This document shows, piece after piece, positions 22,590 to 30,217 of a stretch of 30,434 bases of DNA; position 1 is the first letter of the stretch; every line of letters begins with the position of its first letter. The notes under the pieces were generated by a model, which did no database searches, was not told the DNA's origin, and saw nothing but the letters and a program-made list of their open reading frames with translations. The position numbers and the translations under genes were made by a program. Source of the DNA: CANNDT01 sp945876205 (GTDB taxonomy: Bacteria > Acidobacteriota > Vicinamibacteria > Vicinamibacterales > UBA2999); NCBI GenBank assembly GCA_947503365.1, contig CANNDT010000052.1:1-30434 (forward strand). The letters are read 5' to 3'.

Positions 22590-23549
22590 CTACTTGGACT
22601 TGGCTTGCGCCGCTTCATTGGCGCGAATCGATTCGAGCATGTGCTGCAGCGAGTAATTGCCCTCGTGGCAGGCGTATTCGTAGATCAATCCCTCTTCCTT
22701 GTTGAGCGGCAGCGCCGCCGTCCAGGGCCTGGTCCAGGTGTCGGGATCGGTGATGGTGAAGCGGTAGTCGATCGTCCCCTCGCTCGTGCGGCGGAAGCGC
22801 TCGACCAGCACCATCTTCGGCGTCGCCTCGCGGAAGTTCGACCCGCGCGCGTTGTCCATGAAATTGGTCGTCTCGACGACCAGCGTGTCGCCTTCCCAGC
22901 GGCCGCGCGAGTCGCCCAGGAACTGGCGCACGTTGCCCGGCAGGTGCGGCCGGCCGTCGAGCGGGATGATCCGCGTGTCGTGCATCTGCTCCTGCATGAT
23001 CGCGACGTAGCCGGGCGACTGCACGATCTCGTAGTTGTTGTTGTAGCCGGTCGAGAGCCGCGGCAGCGCCGAGCGGATGATGCAGCGGGTGTAGACGTCG
23101 AAGTCCAGCCACGACGCGGCGGTGTCGTCCTGGGTGGCGGCGGCCTGACGTTCGGCATCGCGTCGCTTCTGGCCCGCCGGCGTCAGCGCGGGAATCCTGC
23201 CGTCGGGCGGATCGATGACGAGCGAGGTGCGGCGGTCGGCGACGATCCGGTTGCCGCGGTCCCACCAGACGTCGTTGTAGGCGGTGGTCACGTCGCGGCG
23301 CGTGCCCGGCGCCCGGACGTCGGCGTTGCCATCGGTCTGCAGCTTGGCTTCGAGCGCCTTGGCCTCGGCCTCGCTCAGTACCGGCTTGTTGGCGAACTCG
23401 GCGGGACGCTCGAGCGGCGTGAGCGTCTGGTTGTTCCAGGTGCCCTGCAGGTCAGGGTCGCCCCATGGCGTCTTCTTGAACGCCGTCTGGCCGTGCAGGG
23501 TGGTCAGCGCGAAGACGACGATCGCGGCGCCGGCAACAGCAGTTCTCAT
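22590..23549 (-). CDS. Secreted protein of the [DN]L.G.W family, paralogue B
   Basis: The 319-residue exported protein has a short signal peptide (MRTAVAGAAIVVFALTTLHG) and the family motif DPDLQGTWNNQTLTPLERP. It carries an extra middle segment not seen in paralogues A and C (DRRTSLVIDPPDGRIPALTP and QKRRDAERQA). The shared core is RIIPLDGRPH, FLGDSRGRWEGDTLVVETTN, VERFRRTSEGTIDYRFTITD and TWTRPWTAALPL. The C-terminal YEYACHEGNYSLQHML adds a Cys and two His. Function is unknown. ATG 23549 has AGGAGA eight bases upstream and lies 10 bases after the DUF6152-2 stop. It is third of five genes in the operon and directly precedes the receptors, so a role on the substrate those receptors import is plausible. 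Confidence 0.85.
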   Translation of the reverse strand: MRTAVAGAAIVVFALTTLHGQTAFKKTPWGDPDLQGTWNNQTLTPLERPAEFANKPVLSEAEAKALEAKLQTDGNADVRAPGTRRDVTTAYNDVWWDRGNRIVADRRTSLVIDPPDGRIPALTPAGQKRRDAERQAAATQDDTAASWLDFDVYTRCIIRSALPRLSTGYNNNYEIVQSPGYVAIMQEQMHDTRIIPLDGRPHLPGNVRQFLGDSRGRWEGDTLVVETTNFMDNARGSNFREATPKMVLVERFRRTSEGTIDYRFTITDPDTWTRPWTAALPLNKEEGLIYEYACHEGNYSLQHMLESIRANEAAQAKSK

Positions 23550-23559
23550 AAACAATCTC

Positions 23560-23958
23560 CTACCTGGGCGAGCTGGCATCGGGGGCCATCAGGAGCTTGC
23601 GTCCATCCGGCAGCGTCAGGTCGCGGCCGTTGGCCCGCTTGGATCCGTCTCGTGACGCGTAGCCGTCGACGTTGATCAGGGTGCCGGTCTTGATCGACTC
23701 GCGCGTCAGGCCGAGCCGGAACAGCGTGTTCGGCGTGCCGGCTTCAATCGACCACGGCTCCACGGTGCCGTCCGCCTTCTTCACGTCGATGTGAATCCAC
23801 GTGTGCGGGTTGATCCACTCGACCTTCGTCACCGTGCCCTGGAGCTTAATCGGCTTGTTGGCGTCGAATTCCGCTGCAAACGAATGGTGCGCGAGGGCGG
23901 GCAGCGTGGCCGCGCAGAGGCCGAGCGCCGCGAGAAATGCAGTAAGCCTTGGTCGCAT
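23560..23958 (-). CDS. DUF6152-type secreted small protein 2
   Basis: The 132-residue exported protein has a signal peptide ending at ALA before HHSFAAEFD (His24, His25, the same positions as in DUF6152-1). The block IKLQGTVTKVEWINPHTWIHIDV shares most residues with copy 1. A C-terminal NGRDLTLPDGRKLLM corresponds to the ITFADGHELVIW region of copy 1. ATG 23958 is chosen because a textbook Shine-Dalgarno sequence, GGAGGTG, precedes it with about seven bases spacing, and it starts four bases after the upstream gene's stop. The in-frame ATG at 24018 would overlap the upstream gene and spoil the signal peptide. It is flanked on both sides by [DN]L.G.W genes. Function is unknown; conserved histidines hint at metal binding. 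Confidence 0.87.
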   Translation of the reverse strand: MRPRLTAFLAALGLCAATLPALAHHSFAAEFDANKPIKLQGTVTKVEWINPHTWIHIDVKKADGTVEPWSIEAGTPNTLFRLGLTRESIKTGTLINVDGYASRDGSKRANGRDLTLPDGRKLLMAPDASSPR

Positions 23959-23962
23959 CACA

Positions 23963-24787
23963 TCACCTCCCATTCGCCGCGCCGCGGCGAAGGTGTCCAT
24001 AGATAAGTTCTTCCGCAAACGGTACGCACTTGAACTCGAGCACCTGGGCGTTCTTCTCGACGCGGCGGTAGAGCGGCATGCTCATCTTCCACGGCCGCGT
24101 GAATACATTCGGGTCTTCAATCGTCGCTTCGTACTGAATCGTGTCAGGCCCGCTCATCGTGTAGCGCTCGGTGACGCGCAACGCGTCGCTGTGATGGTTG
24201 CCGGCGCGATCGAACCAGGTCTGATCGATCAGGTTGGTCACGTTGACGACGAGCGTGTCACCCTCCCACCTGGCGCGCGACCATCCCATCCACGCATCGG
24301 CGGGAGACTCACCGACGTCCTTCATGTGGATAATGCGGCTTGCGCTCGCGAACGGGTAGGCGATCAGCACCTTGTCGGTGCCCTGGAAGATCTGGAAGGG
24401 GAAGGGCTGGTAGGTCGCCCGCGGCACCCCCGCCATGTAGCACTTCGCTTCCGGATCGAGCGCGAAGCGGTTGGCAAAATTCTCCTGCTTCTTCTTCAGC
24501 GCTTCAGGCTTGTACGGGATCTCGTTACCCTCGACGACGCCGATGCCGGCGGGCTCGGAGAACAGTGCGCCGTACTGGGCCGGCCCGGGCCGCGCCTGGT
24601 GCGCCTGGATGTCCCAGTTCGCCTCGTTGACCGCCTGCCAGATGCCGTTGAGATTTGGTTTTCCCTGCAGGCGGGGGATGTTGGCGGTGGCCGCCTGCCC
24701 ATTGGACCTGACAGCCGTCACTGCGGCGAGGATGGCAATCGCCAGCACGGTGACGGCCGCCCGTGAGACTCGAAGGCGTGATCGCAT
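23963..24787 (-). CDS. Secreted protein of the [DN]L.G.W family, paralogue C
   Basis: The 274-residue product has an N-terminal signal or anchor (RAAVTVLAIAILAAVTAV, preceded by Arg residues) and the motif KPNLNGIWQAVNEANWD. It shares with paralogues A and B the blocks CYMAGVPR, ASRIIHMKDV, WMGWSRARWEGDTLVVNVTN, VTERYTMSGPDTIQYEATIE and FTRPWKMSMPL. Paralogue A has the similar CKPEGVPR block. Function is unknown. It is the first gene of the five-gene operon running to 16621. No Shine-Dalgarno sequence precedes ATG 24787. A TAGAAT box ends six bases upstream, which suggests leaderless transcription divergent from the DUF485 gene. Confidence 0.85.
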   Translation of the reverse strand: MRSRLRVSRAAVTVLAIAILAAVTAVRSNGQAATANIPRLQGKPNLNGIWQAVNEANWDIQAHQARPGPAQYGALFSEPAGIGVVEGNEIPYKPEALKKKQENFANRFALDPEAKCYMAGVPRATYQPFPFQIFQGTDKVLIAYPFASASRIIHMKDVGESPADAWMGWSRARWEGDTLVVNVTNLIDQTWFDRAGNHHSDALRVTERYTMSGPDTIQYEATIEDPNVFTRPWKMSMPLYRRVEKNAQVLEFKCVPFAEELIYGHLRRGAANGR

Positions 24788-24793
24788 GGGCGC

Positions 24794-24799
24794 ATTCTA
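24794..24799 (-). promoter_or_regulatory. Candidate -10 box, leaderless promoter of the receptor operon
   Basis: TAGAAT on the minus strand matches five of six consensus positions and is six bases from ATG 24787. It faces the TATACT box of the divergent gene within a 36-base gap. Confidence 0.45.
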
Positions 24800-24809
24800 G
24801 CGCAAGACG

Positions 24810-24815
24810 TATACT
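24810..24815 (+). promoter_or_regulatory. Candidate -10 box, leaderless promoter of DUF485-actP
   Basis: TATACT matches five of six consensus positions and ends eight bases before ATG 24824. There is no ribosome-binding site between them, so the transcript would begin at or very near the start codon. Confidence 0.5.
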
Positions 24816-24823
24816 CTGCAGCC

Positions 24824-25096
24824 ATGTCCCTACCCGACTTTCGACAAGTGGATGCGTCGCGCAGACGGGTCGCCGGCGCGCTCACGATCGCGATGATGGT
24901 GATTTACTTCGGCTTCATCCTGCTGGTCGCCTATGCGAAGCCGTTCCTGTCGCAGCTCATCGTTCCAGGCATGAGCCTCGGCATCCTGCTCGGCGCGCTG
25001 GTGATCGTCGCCGCCTGGGTGCTGATCTGGATTTACGTGCGCTGGGCCAACACGCACTACGACACGGCGATCGACGCCGCGCGGGGGCGTGCATGA
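24824..25096 (+). CDS. DUF485 family inner-membrane protein
   Basis: The 90-residue protein has two hydrophobic segments, ALTIAMMVIYFGFILLVAYA and IVPGMSLGILLGALVIVAAW, followed by the typical tail WIYVRWANTHYDTAIDAARG. This is the standard DUF485 layout, as in E. coli YjcH, encoded directly before actP. Its stop overlaps the symporter start (ATGA at 25093-25096), so the pair is translationally coupled and probably acts as a unit, with DUF485 as an accessory or assembly partner. The start follows the candidate -10 box closely with no Shine-Dalgarno sequence. The family assignment is firm; the molecular role is not established. Confidence 0.93.
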   Translation: MSLPDFRQVDASRRRVAGALTIAMMVIYFGFILLVAYAKPFLSQLIVPGMSLGILLGALVIVAAWVLIWIYVRWANTHYDTAIDAARGRA

Positions 25097-26655
25097 ATAC
25101 TTCGCTCGGCCAACCGAACGTCATCGCCATCGCGGGCTTTTTCACCTTCGTCGCCCTGTCGCTGGTGATCACCTATGTCGCCGCGCGTCGTACGCGCAAC
25201 GCGGAGCAGTTCTATGCCGCCGGTCGCCGCATCACGGGATTTCAGAACGGCATGGCGCTGGCCGGCGACTACATGAGCGCCGCAAGTTTCCTGGGAATCG
25301 CGGGCCTGGTGTCGCTGTCTGGCTTCGACGGCCTGATCTACTCAATTGGATTCCTGGTGGGCTGGCCGATCGTCATGTTTCTCATCGCCGAGCCGCTGCG
25401 GAATCTTGGCAAGTACACCTTCTCCGACGTCGTCGCCTTCAGGCTGCGGCAGACGCCGGTGCGCATCGCGGCGGCGATTGGATCGCTGGCGGTGGTGGCG
25501 TTCTACCTGATCGCGCAAATGGTGGGCGCCGGCAATCTGGTTCGGTTGATGTTCGGCCTCGACTACGAAGTCGCCGTCGTCATCGTCGGCGTCGTGATGA
25601 TGGCCTACGTGTCGTTCGGCGGGATGATCGCGACGACGTGGGTGCAGATCGTCAAGGCGGTGCTGCTGCTGTTCGGCGCTTTTGCGCTCGCGCTGCTGGC
25701 ACTGTCGCGATTCGGGTTCAACCCGCTGGCGCTGTTCCGCGCGGCGGCGGATCAGTATGGCGGCGCGGTGCTGGGCCCCGGGCGGCTCGTGTCCAATCCC
25801 CTCGATGCGATGTCACTTGGCCTCGGGTTGATGCTTGGCACCGCGGGACTTCCACACATTCTGATGCGCTTCTACACGGTGCCTGACGCGCGCACGGCGC
25901 GCGTGTCGGTGGCCTATGCCACGGCATTCATCGGATTCTTCTACCTGCTGACGTTCATCCTCGGCTTTGGCGCGATGGTGATCGTCGGCCAGCCGGCGAT
26001 CCGGGCAATCGATGCGGGCGGCAACATGGCGGCGCCGATGCTGGCGGAAGCCGTGGGAGGGCAGGCGTTTCTCGGCTTCATCTCCGCCGTCGCCTTCGCC
26101 ACGATCCTCGCGGTGGTGGCGGGTCTGACGCTCGCGGGCGCCGCGGCACTTTCTCACGATCTCTGGGTGCAGGTGTTCCGGCACGGCAAGGCGTCGGAGA
26201 AAGAGCAGTTCCAGGTCGCTCGCGTCTCGACCGTGTTCCTCGGCATCCTCGCGATCGTGCTCGGCATCGCGTTCAAGGGACAGAACGTGGCGTACATGGT
26301 GGGCCTGGCGTTCGCCATTGCCGCGAGCGCGAACTTTCCGGCGCTGATTCTCTCGATCTTCTGGCGGGCGTTCACGACGCGCGCGGCCCAGGTGAGCATG
26401 CTCGTCGGCACCGCGTCGAGCCTGCTGCTGATTTACTTTTCGCCCGCCATCCAGATCGACATCCTGCACAACACGAGCGCGCCCTTCCCGCTGCGTAATC
26501 CCGGATTGATCTCGATCCCGCTCTCGTTTGCGGTGGCCATCATCGTCGCCCTCGCGTGGCCCGAGCCCGCCGCCGCCGCCGGATTTGCGGAGGTAGAACG
26601 CCGCGTCCACGTAGGCGTGGATGAAGGAGTCGCCGACTCGCACTTGTCACGCTAG
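25093..26655 (+). CDS. actP: Cation/acetate symporter ActP (sodium:solute symporter family)
   Basis: The 520-residue protein has about 13 hydrophobic segments of the sodium:solute symporter (SSS) family. ActP-like features are AARRTRNAEQFYAAGRRI, NGMALAGDYMSAASFLGIAG, AEPLRNLGKYTFSDVVAFRL, GLGLMLGTAGLPHILMRFYT and AGAAALSHDLWVQVF. It is expected to import acetate or another small monocarboxylate with Na+ or H+. The ATG at 25093 overlaps the DUF485 stop by four bases. Earlier codons in this frame are a shadow of DUF485. The last 30 or so residues (EVERRVHVGVDEGVADSHLS) are unconserved and encoded by palindromic sequence, so the C-terminus may have been extended by a repeat. Acetate is the default guess, but close relatives carry pyruvate or propionate. 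Confidence 0.92.
   Translation: MNTSLGQPNVIAIAGFFTFVALSLVITYVAARRTRNAEQFYAAGRRITGFQNGMALAGDYMSAASFLGIAGLVSLSGFDGLIYSIGFLVGWPIVMFLIAEPLRNLGKYTFSDVVAFRLRQTPVRIAAAIGSLAVVAFYLIAQMVGAGNLVRLMFGLDYEVAVVIVGVVMMAYVSFGGMIATTWVQIVKAVLLLFGAFALALLALSRFGFNPLALFRAAADQYGGAVLGPGRLVSNPLDAMSLGLGLMLGTAGLPHILMRFYTVPDARTARVSVAYATAFIGFFYLLTFILGFGAMVIVGQPAIRAIDAGGNMAAPMLAEAVGGQAFLGFISAVAFATILAVVAGLTLAGAAALSHDLWVQVFRHGKASEKEQFQVARVSTVFLGILAIVLGIAFKGQNVAYMVGLAFAIAASANFPALILSIFWRAFTTRAAQVSMLVGTASSLLLIYFSPAIQIDILHNTSAPFPLRNPGLISIPLSFAVAIIVALAWPEPAAAAGFAEVERRVHVGVDEGVADSHLSR
26601..26640. repeat. Pair of small palindromes in the actP tail
   Basis: CCACG-TAGG-CGTGG (26607-26620) and GAGTCG-C-CGACTC (26627-26639) stand side by side in the unconserved end of actP. 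Neither is followed by a T tract. They may be part of a repeat that has read into the coding region. Confidence 0.45.
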
Positions 26656-26664
26656 TTGCCCGGG

Positions 26665-26707
26665 TTATCAGTTGTCGGTTGTCAGTTGTCGGTTGTCAGT
26701 TTGTCAG
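26665..26707 (+). repeat. TTGTCRG heptamer array 2
   Basis: Six heptamers follow one another: TTATCAG, TTGTCGG, TTGTCAG, TTGTCGG, TTGTCAG, one extra T, then TTGTCAG. They start nine bases after the actP stop codon. Confidence 0.85.
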
Positions 26708-26716
26708 CCGTCGTAC

Positions 26717-26739
26717 GTAGTGTCCGGCTGTAGCCGGAC
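26717..26739 (+). repeat. GTAG-flanked hairpin downstream of actP
   Basis: GTAG and one T are followed by the stem GTCCGGC (26722-26728), the loop TGTA and the stem GCCGGAC (26733-26739). It lies directly after heptamer array 2 and resembles the hairpins at 10551, 19558 and 19617, with a shorter stem. There is no T tract. Confidence 0.55.
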
Positions 26740-26794
26740 CGCGATCGCGATCTGTATCTCATCTCTACTGGGGCCAACACCGGAGAGCTAATCG

Positions 26795-26800
26795 TATAAA
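26795..26800 (+). promoter_or_regulatory. Candidate -10 box of the dienelactone hydrolase gene
   Basis: TATAAA lies 57 bases before ATG 26858. A clear ribosome-binding site, AAGGAG, precedes that ATG. No -35 box was found. Confidence 0.3.
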
Positions 26801-26857
26801 GTGTCACGGTTGCGCGTGCGGGTCTGCCGCGCGGTCAGGTGCCGACAAGGAGCGAAT

Positions 26858-27721
26858 ATGTGCGATCAAGATCATTTTGAAGGCGATCAACGGGAGTTCG
26901 AGGCGCAGGGATTGGTCACCCGCCGCCAGTTCGGTGTCCTCCTGGGCGCGGGCATGGCGATGATGCTGCCGCAGGTCGTGAACGCGGTTGCGGTCACTGA
27001 ATCGGACGTGACGGTGATGACGCCGGACGGCACCGCGGACGCCTACTTCGTGCACCCGGCGACCGGCACGGCTCCGGGCGTTCTGGTCTGGCCCGACATC
27101 TTCGGGCTGCGTCCCGCGTTTCGCCAGATGGGCAAGCGGCTCGCCGAATCAGGCTATTCGGTGCTGGTGGTGAATCCGTTCTATCGCATCAAGAAGGCGC
27201 CGACGGCGGAGCAGGGTTCTGCGACCGCGATCCCGTCACTGATGCCGCTCGCGCAGTCGCTCAACGAGATGACGCAGATGACGGATGCGAGGGCGTTTGT
27301 CGCGTGGCTCGACCGGCAGGCGTCGGTGGCGAAGAACAAGAAAGTCGGCACGCAGGGCTACTGCATGGGCGGGCCGATTGCGTTCCGCACCGCGGCTGCG
27401 GTGTCCGATCGCATCGGCGCGGTCGCCTCATTCCACGGCGGCGGCCTCGTGACCGACATGCCCAACAGCCCGCATCTGCAGGCGTCGAGGACCAGGGCGC
27501 AGCTGCTCATCGCGGTCGCCGCCAACGACGATATGCGGTCGCCGAATGAGAAGAACGTGCTGAAGGAAACATTCGCGAAGTCGAACCAGCCGGCGGAAAT
27601 CGAGGTCTACACCGGCGCCGCACACGGCTGGTGCCCGCCCGACTCGCAGGTCTACAACGAGCCCCAGGCCGAGAAAGCCTGGGCCCGTCTGCTCGCGTTG
27701 TACGGAAAAGCTCTCGCCTAG
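26858..27721 (+). CDS. Tat-exported dienelactone hydrolase family protein
   Basis: The 287-residue alpha/beta-hydrolase has a twin-arginine signal (VTRRQFGVLLGAGMAMMLP, Arg22 and Arg23). The dienelactone-hydrolase triad is complete: nucleophile Cys169 in GYCMGG, Asp224 in AVAANDDMRSP and His256 in GAAHGW. The YFVHPATGTAPGVLVWPDIFGL opening also fits the family. Classical members open dienelactone in chlorocatechol breakdown, but exported homologues are widespread and their substrates are mostly unknown. ATG 26858 is preceded by AAGGAG at proper spacing; the longer in-frame start at 26801 is not. The gene is alone on its strand between actP and a convergent DUF5916 gene. The unusual pre-Tat length of about 20 residues is still compatible with Tat signals. 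Confidence 0.92.
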   Translation: MCDQDHFEGDQREFEAQGLVTRRQFGVLLGAGMAMMLPQVVNAVAVTESDVTVMTPDGTADAYFVHPATGTAPGVLVWPDIFGLRPAFRQMGKRLAESGYSVLVVNPFYRIKKAPTAEQGSATAIPSLMPLAQSLNEMTQMTDARAFVAWLDRQASVAKNKKVGTQGYCMGGPIAFRTAAAVSDRIGAVASFHGGGLVTDMPNSPHLQASRTRAQLLIAVAANDDMRSPNEKNVLKETFAKSNQPAEIEVYTGAAHGWCPPDSQVYNEPQAEKAWARLLALYGKALA

Positions 27722-27726
27722 AACAG

Positions 27727-27826
27727 TTGTCGGTTGTCAGTTGTCAGTTGTCGGAACGCCGCGAGCTACTTCGAGGCGTTCTGACAACTAGCAGCTGACA
27801 ACTTCCTGACAACCGACAACCGACAA
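27727..27826. terminator. Inverted TTGTCRG heptamer arrays, possible bidirectional terminator
   Basis: Four direct heptamers (27727-27754) are followed by GAACGCC (27754-27760), a short spacer, GGCGTTC (27775-27781) and at least five reverse heptamers (to 27826). The whole can fold into a long imperfect hairpin located exactly between the convergent dienelactone hydrolase and DUF5916 genes. It has no strong T tract, so termination is plausible but unproven. Confidence 0.6.
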
Positions 27827-27835
27827 CTCCGTCGT

Positions 27836-30022
27836 TCAGAACGCGATCAGATGCGTGTACTTCAGCATCAAGGCGCGGCGCGTCTCTGCCGGCAGCCTGG
27901 TTTCGTTCCAGACGACGTAGATGTCGCTGAGCGGATGGTGGATCAGGTTGAAGCGGATGTTGGAGAGCCACGCATCCGCTTCGCCGTTGTACTGCACGAA
28001 GGCGTTGAGAAACATCTTCGGCGTAAATGACCAGTCGAGGCGGAACCGCGCCAGGTCGCCGGTAAACGATCCCTGTGGCAGTTCGATGAGGTTCCGCGTC
28101 AGGCTGGCGCTGGCGGCGACGTGTTCGTTGAGCCGGACGCGTACCCCGCCAGTCGCCAGGCGCTGATGGCCGGTCCAGTATTCGCCCGTGTCGAGTCCGA
28201 CATTGCCTGAGATGCGGGCGCTTTGATCCGAGCGATAGTCGATCCCGACGCTTTCGAACGCATGCTCGCCAGCGGCGACGCGCAGCGTCGGGCCGACGGC
28301 AAACGGCGTGTCGAGGCGCTCGTAGGTACTGTTGATGCGCGCGTTCAGCACCGCGCCGTCACGAAACTGCACGCCGTAGGTCAGTCCAGCGATCCGCGTG
28401 AGTGACTGGTCGTAGCGATCGTTCCCGGTCGCATCGACCGTGACGCCGAGGCTCTGCTCGCGCACCAGCGCCTTCGTATTGGCCGGCCGAAGCAGGCGCT
28501 CGTAGCCGCCGAAGAGCGTCGCGATGCCGCGGCGGGGGACAAATCCGAGATCGTGGCGAAAGTCGTCGCCGATGTGCACGAGCCCCGCACGCACCCGGTT
28601 CGCATTCGTGTCGATTCGAAAGCTGGTGCGTCCCGCCCAGTCGCCGGCAGCACCGGCGGTCTCACTGCGCATGGCGAACGCTTCGATCTCGAGCGCCTGG
28701 GTCGGCGCGAGCCGCAGGTCGCCGCCCGTCACCCGGTTGAAGCTGCCGCTCCCCGTCGTCTCGCGGCCAAGGTAGAACGCCCCGACGGTCGCCTTGTTCG
28801 TGACGTCGTGTCTCACCCGGGCGATGGTGAAATTGGCTCCTGGCTCGCCTTCGAACGAGTCGGTCTGCATCGAGAGTAAGCCAATGCCGTTGCCGGCGGC
28901 ACGGCCCGTCAGCCGCAGTCCGCCGATGACCGGTATCGGCTGGCCCGAGGAGGAGAGGCCAATCCGGCGGCTGAAAAATGGGACCAGGTCCCGGCGCTCG
29001 GACTCGACGGCGGCAAGGCCGATCTGGAAGCTCGCGGGGTTCTCCAGGAAGAACTGCCGCTTCTCGGGAAAGAACAGGCTGAAGCGCGTCAGGTTGATCT
29101 GCTGCTCATCGGCCTCGACCTGCGAGAAGTCGGTGCGAAGACTCGCGTCGAGCAGCAGCGACGAGGTGATGCCCCACTTCATGTCCACGCCGCCGTCGCC
29201 CTTGCGGTTCCAGTGGCTGCTGCCCGCCCGTCCGGTCGTGAGCTGGCTGGTCGCAAAAGGCGTAATACGCAGATCGCTGCCGCTCTTGACGCCACTGACA
29301 CCGGTCAGGAGGCCGGCGTAGCCGACGGAGTAATGTGAAAACTGCCGCGGTACCGGCGACCAGACGACGAATTCATTCTTGCGGCGGATGACGCGCTGGA
29401 CGTTCAGTCCCCACTGCTGCATGTCACCCGCGGGAAAGCGGAGCGTCTTGAAGGGGACCGCGATCTCGGTGCTCCAGCCGTTCTGATGCACCGTCGAGCG
29501 GGCGGACCAGGCGCCGTCCCAGTTCGCGTCATTGCGCCGCCCGTTGTCGGAGACCTGCACGTCGCGCAGCGCACCTGCCGCGTTGGTGACGAATCCGTAG
29601 CCGCTGCGGTGGTCGAGAAAGGTATCGAACACGAGCAGGAACGAGTCGCTCTGGAAGTTGGAGAAGTCGCGCTTCAGCGAGTCGATGATCAGGCGGCTCG
29701 GATCGCTGTCGTACAGCATCGCGCCGATGTAGAGATTGTCGTCGTCGTACACGAACCGAACTTCACTCCGCTCGGTGGCGGCGGAGAACTCGTCGGGAAA
29801 CTGCTGGAAGAAATCCTGCGCAGGCGTCGCCGTGGCCCAGGCGTCCTCGTCGAGGATTCCGTCCACCACAACCGGTGTGGCGATGCGCACCGCGGCCGCG
29901 CGCTTCGTCGAGCGGACCGCTTCAAGGTCGATGGTCTGCGGAGCGGCGAACGCCGTCAACGGCAGGGCAAGAAAGCTTAGGCAGAGCACGACCCACGGCC
30001 GGATTCGCAAGGCGCAAATCAT
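27836..30022 (-). CDS. DUF5916 domain outer-membrane protein with N-terminal CBM9-like domain
   Basis: The 728-residue protein has a signal peptide (WVVLCLSFLALPLTAFA) and a family-9 carbohydrate-binding-like domain at about residues 45-240, recognised by VVVDGILDEDAWATATP, EVRFVYDDDNLYIGAMLYD and WSTEIAVPFKTLRF. The DUF5916 barrel region contains the diagnostic FFPEKRQFFLENPASFQ and ends in Phe (LMLKYTHLIAF). Such proteins are common in Acidobacteriota and Bacteroidota and are thought to sit in the outer membrane. Their substrate is unknown; the CBM9-like domain suggests glycan binding. ATG 30022 gives a good signal peptide but lacks a Shine-Dalgarno sequence. An inverted-repeat arm (30038-30067) lies just upstream in its presumed promoter region. 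The gene is monocistronic. Confidence 0.9.
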   Translation of the reverse strand: MICALRIRPWVVLCLSFLALPLTAFAAPQTIDLEAVRSTKRAAAVRIATPVVVDGILDEDAWATATPAQDFFQQFPDEFSAATERSEVRFVYDDDNLYIGAMLYDSDPSRLIIDSLKRDFSNFQSDSFLLVFDTFLDHRSGYGFVTNAAGALRDVQVSDNGRRNDANWDGAWSARSTVHQNGWSTEIAVPFKTLRFPAGDMQQWGLNVQRVIRRKNEFVVWSPVPRQFSHYSVGYAGLLTGVSGVKSGSDLRITPFATSQLTTGRAGSSHWNRKGDGGVDMKWGITSSLLLDASLRTDFSQVEADEQQINLTRFSLFFPEKRQFFLENPASFQIGLAAVESERRDLVPFFSRRIGLSSSGQPIPVIGGLRLTGRAAGNGIGLLSMQTDSFEGEPGANFTIARVRHDVTNKATVGAFYLGRETTGSGSFNRVTGGDLRLAPTQALEIEAFAMRSETAGAAGDWAGRTSFRIDTNANRVRAGLVHIGDDFRHDLGFVPRRGIATLFGGYERLLRPANTKALVREQSLGVTVDATGNDRYDQSLTRIAGLTYGVQFRDGAVLNARINSTYERLDTPFAVGPTLRVAAGEHAFESVGIDYRSDQSARISGNVGLDTGEYWTGHQRLATGGVRVRLNEHVAASASLTRNLIELPQGSFTGDLARFRLDWSFTPKMFLNAFVQYNGEADAWLSNIRFNLIHHPLSDIYVVWNETRLPAETRRALMLKYTHLIAF

Positions 30023-30037
30023 AACAGGCCGCCGCGC

Positions 30038-30067
30038 CGGGCGCCGCGACCGTGGCGGAGAGGCGCC
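30038..30067 (+). repeat. Left arm of a 30-bp terminal inverted repeat
   Basis: This arm contains GACCGTGGCGGAGAGGCGCC, a 20-base exact match to the reverse complement of the right arm. Over 30 bases there is a single mismatch. Confidence 0.85.
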
Positions 30068-30217
30068 TCCCGCTCCGCACGCTGGGAAATTCTCGCTCCG
30101 GCTCGTACCCTGCCGCTCCCGACGCGACTAGTGCCTAACTCGGACGACAGCCATCGCGGCATGCACCGACATGGCTGATTCGATCGTCACGGATCGCGGG
30201 TCACGAAGTCGCGGCGA

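Noticed and set aside
26665..27826. CRISPR-like tandem repeats
   Set aside because: Units are 7 bases with no unique spacers and there are no cas genes.
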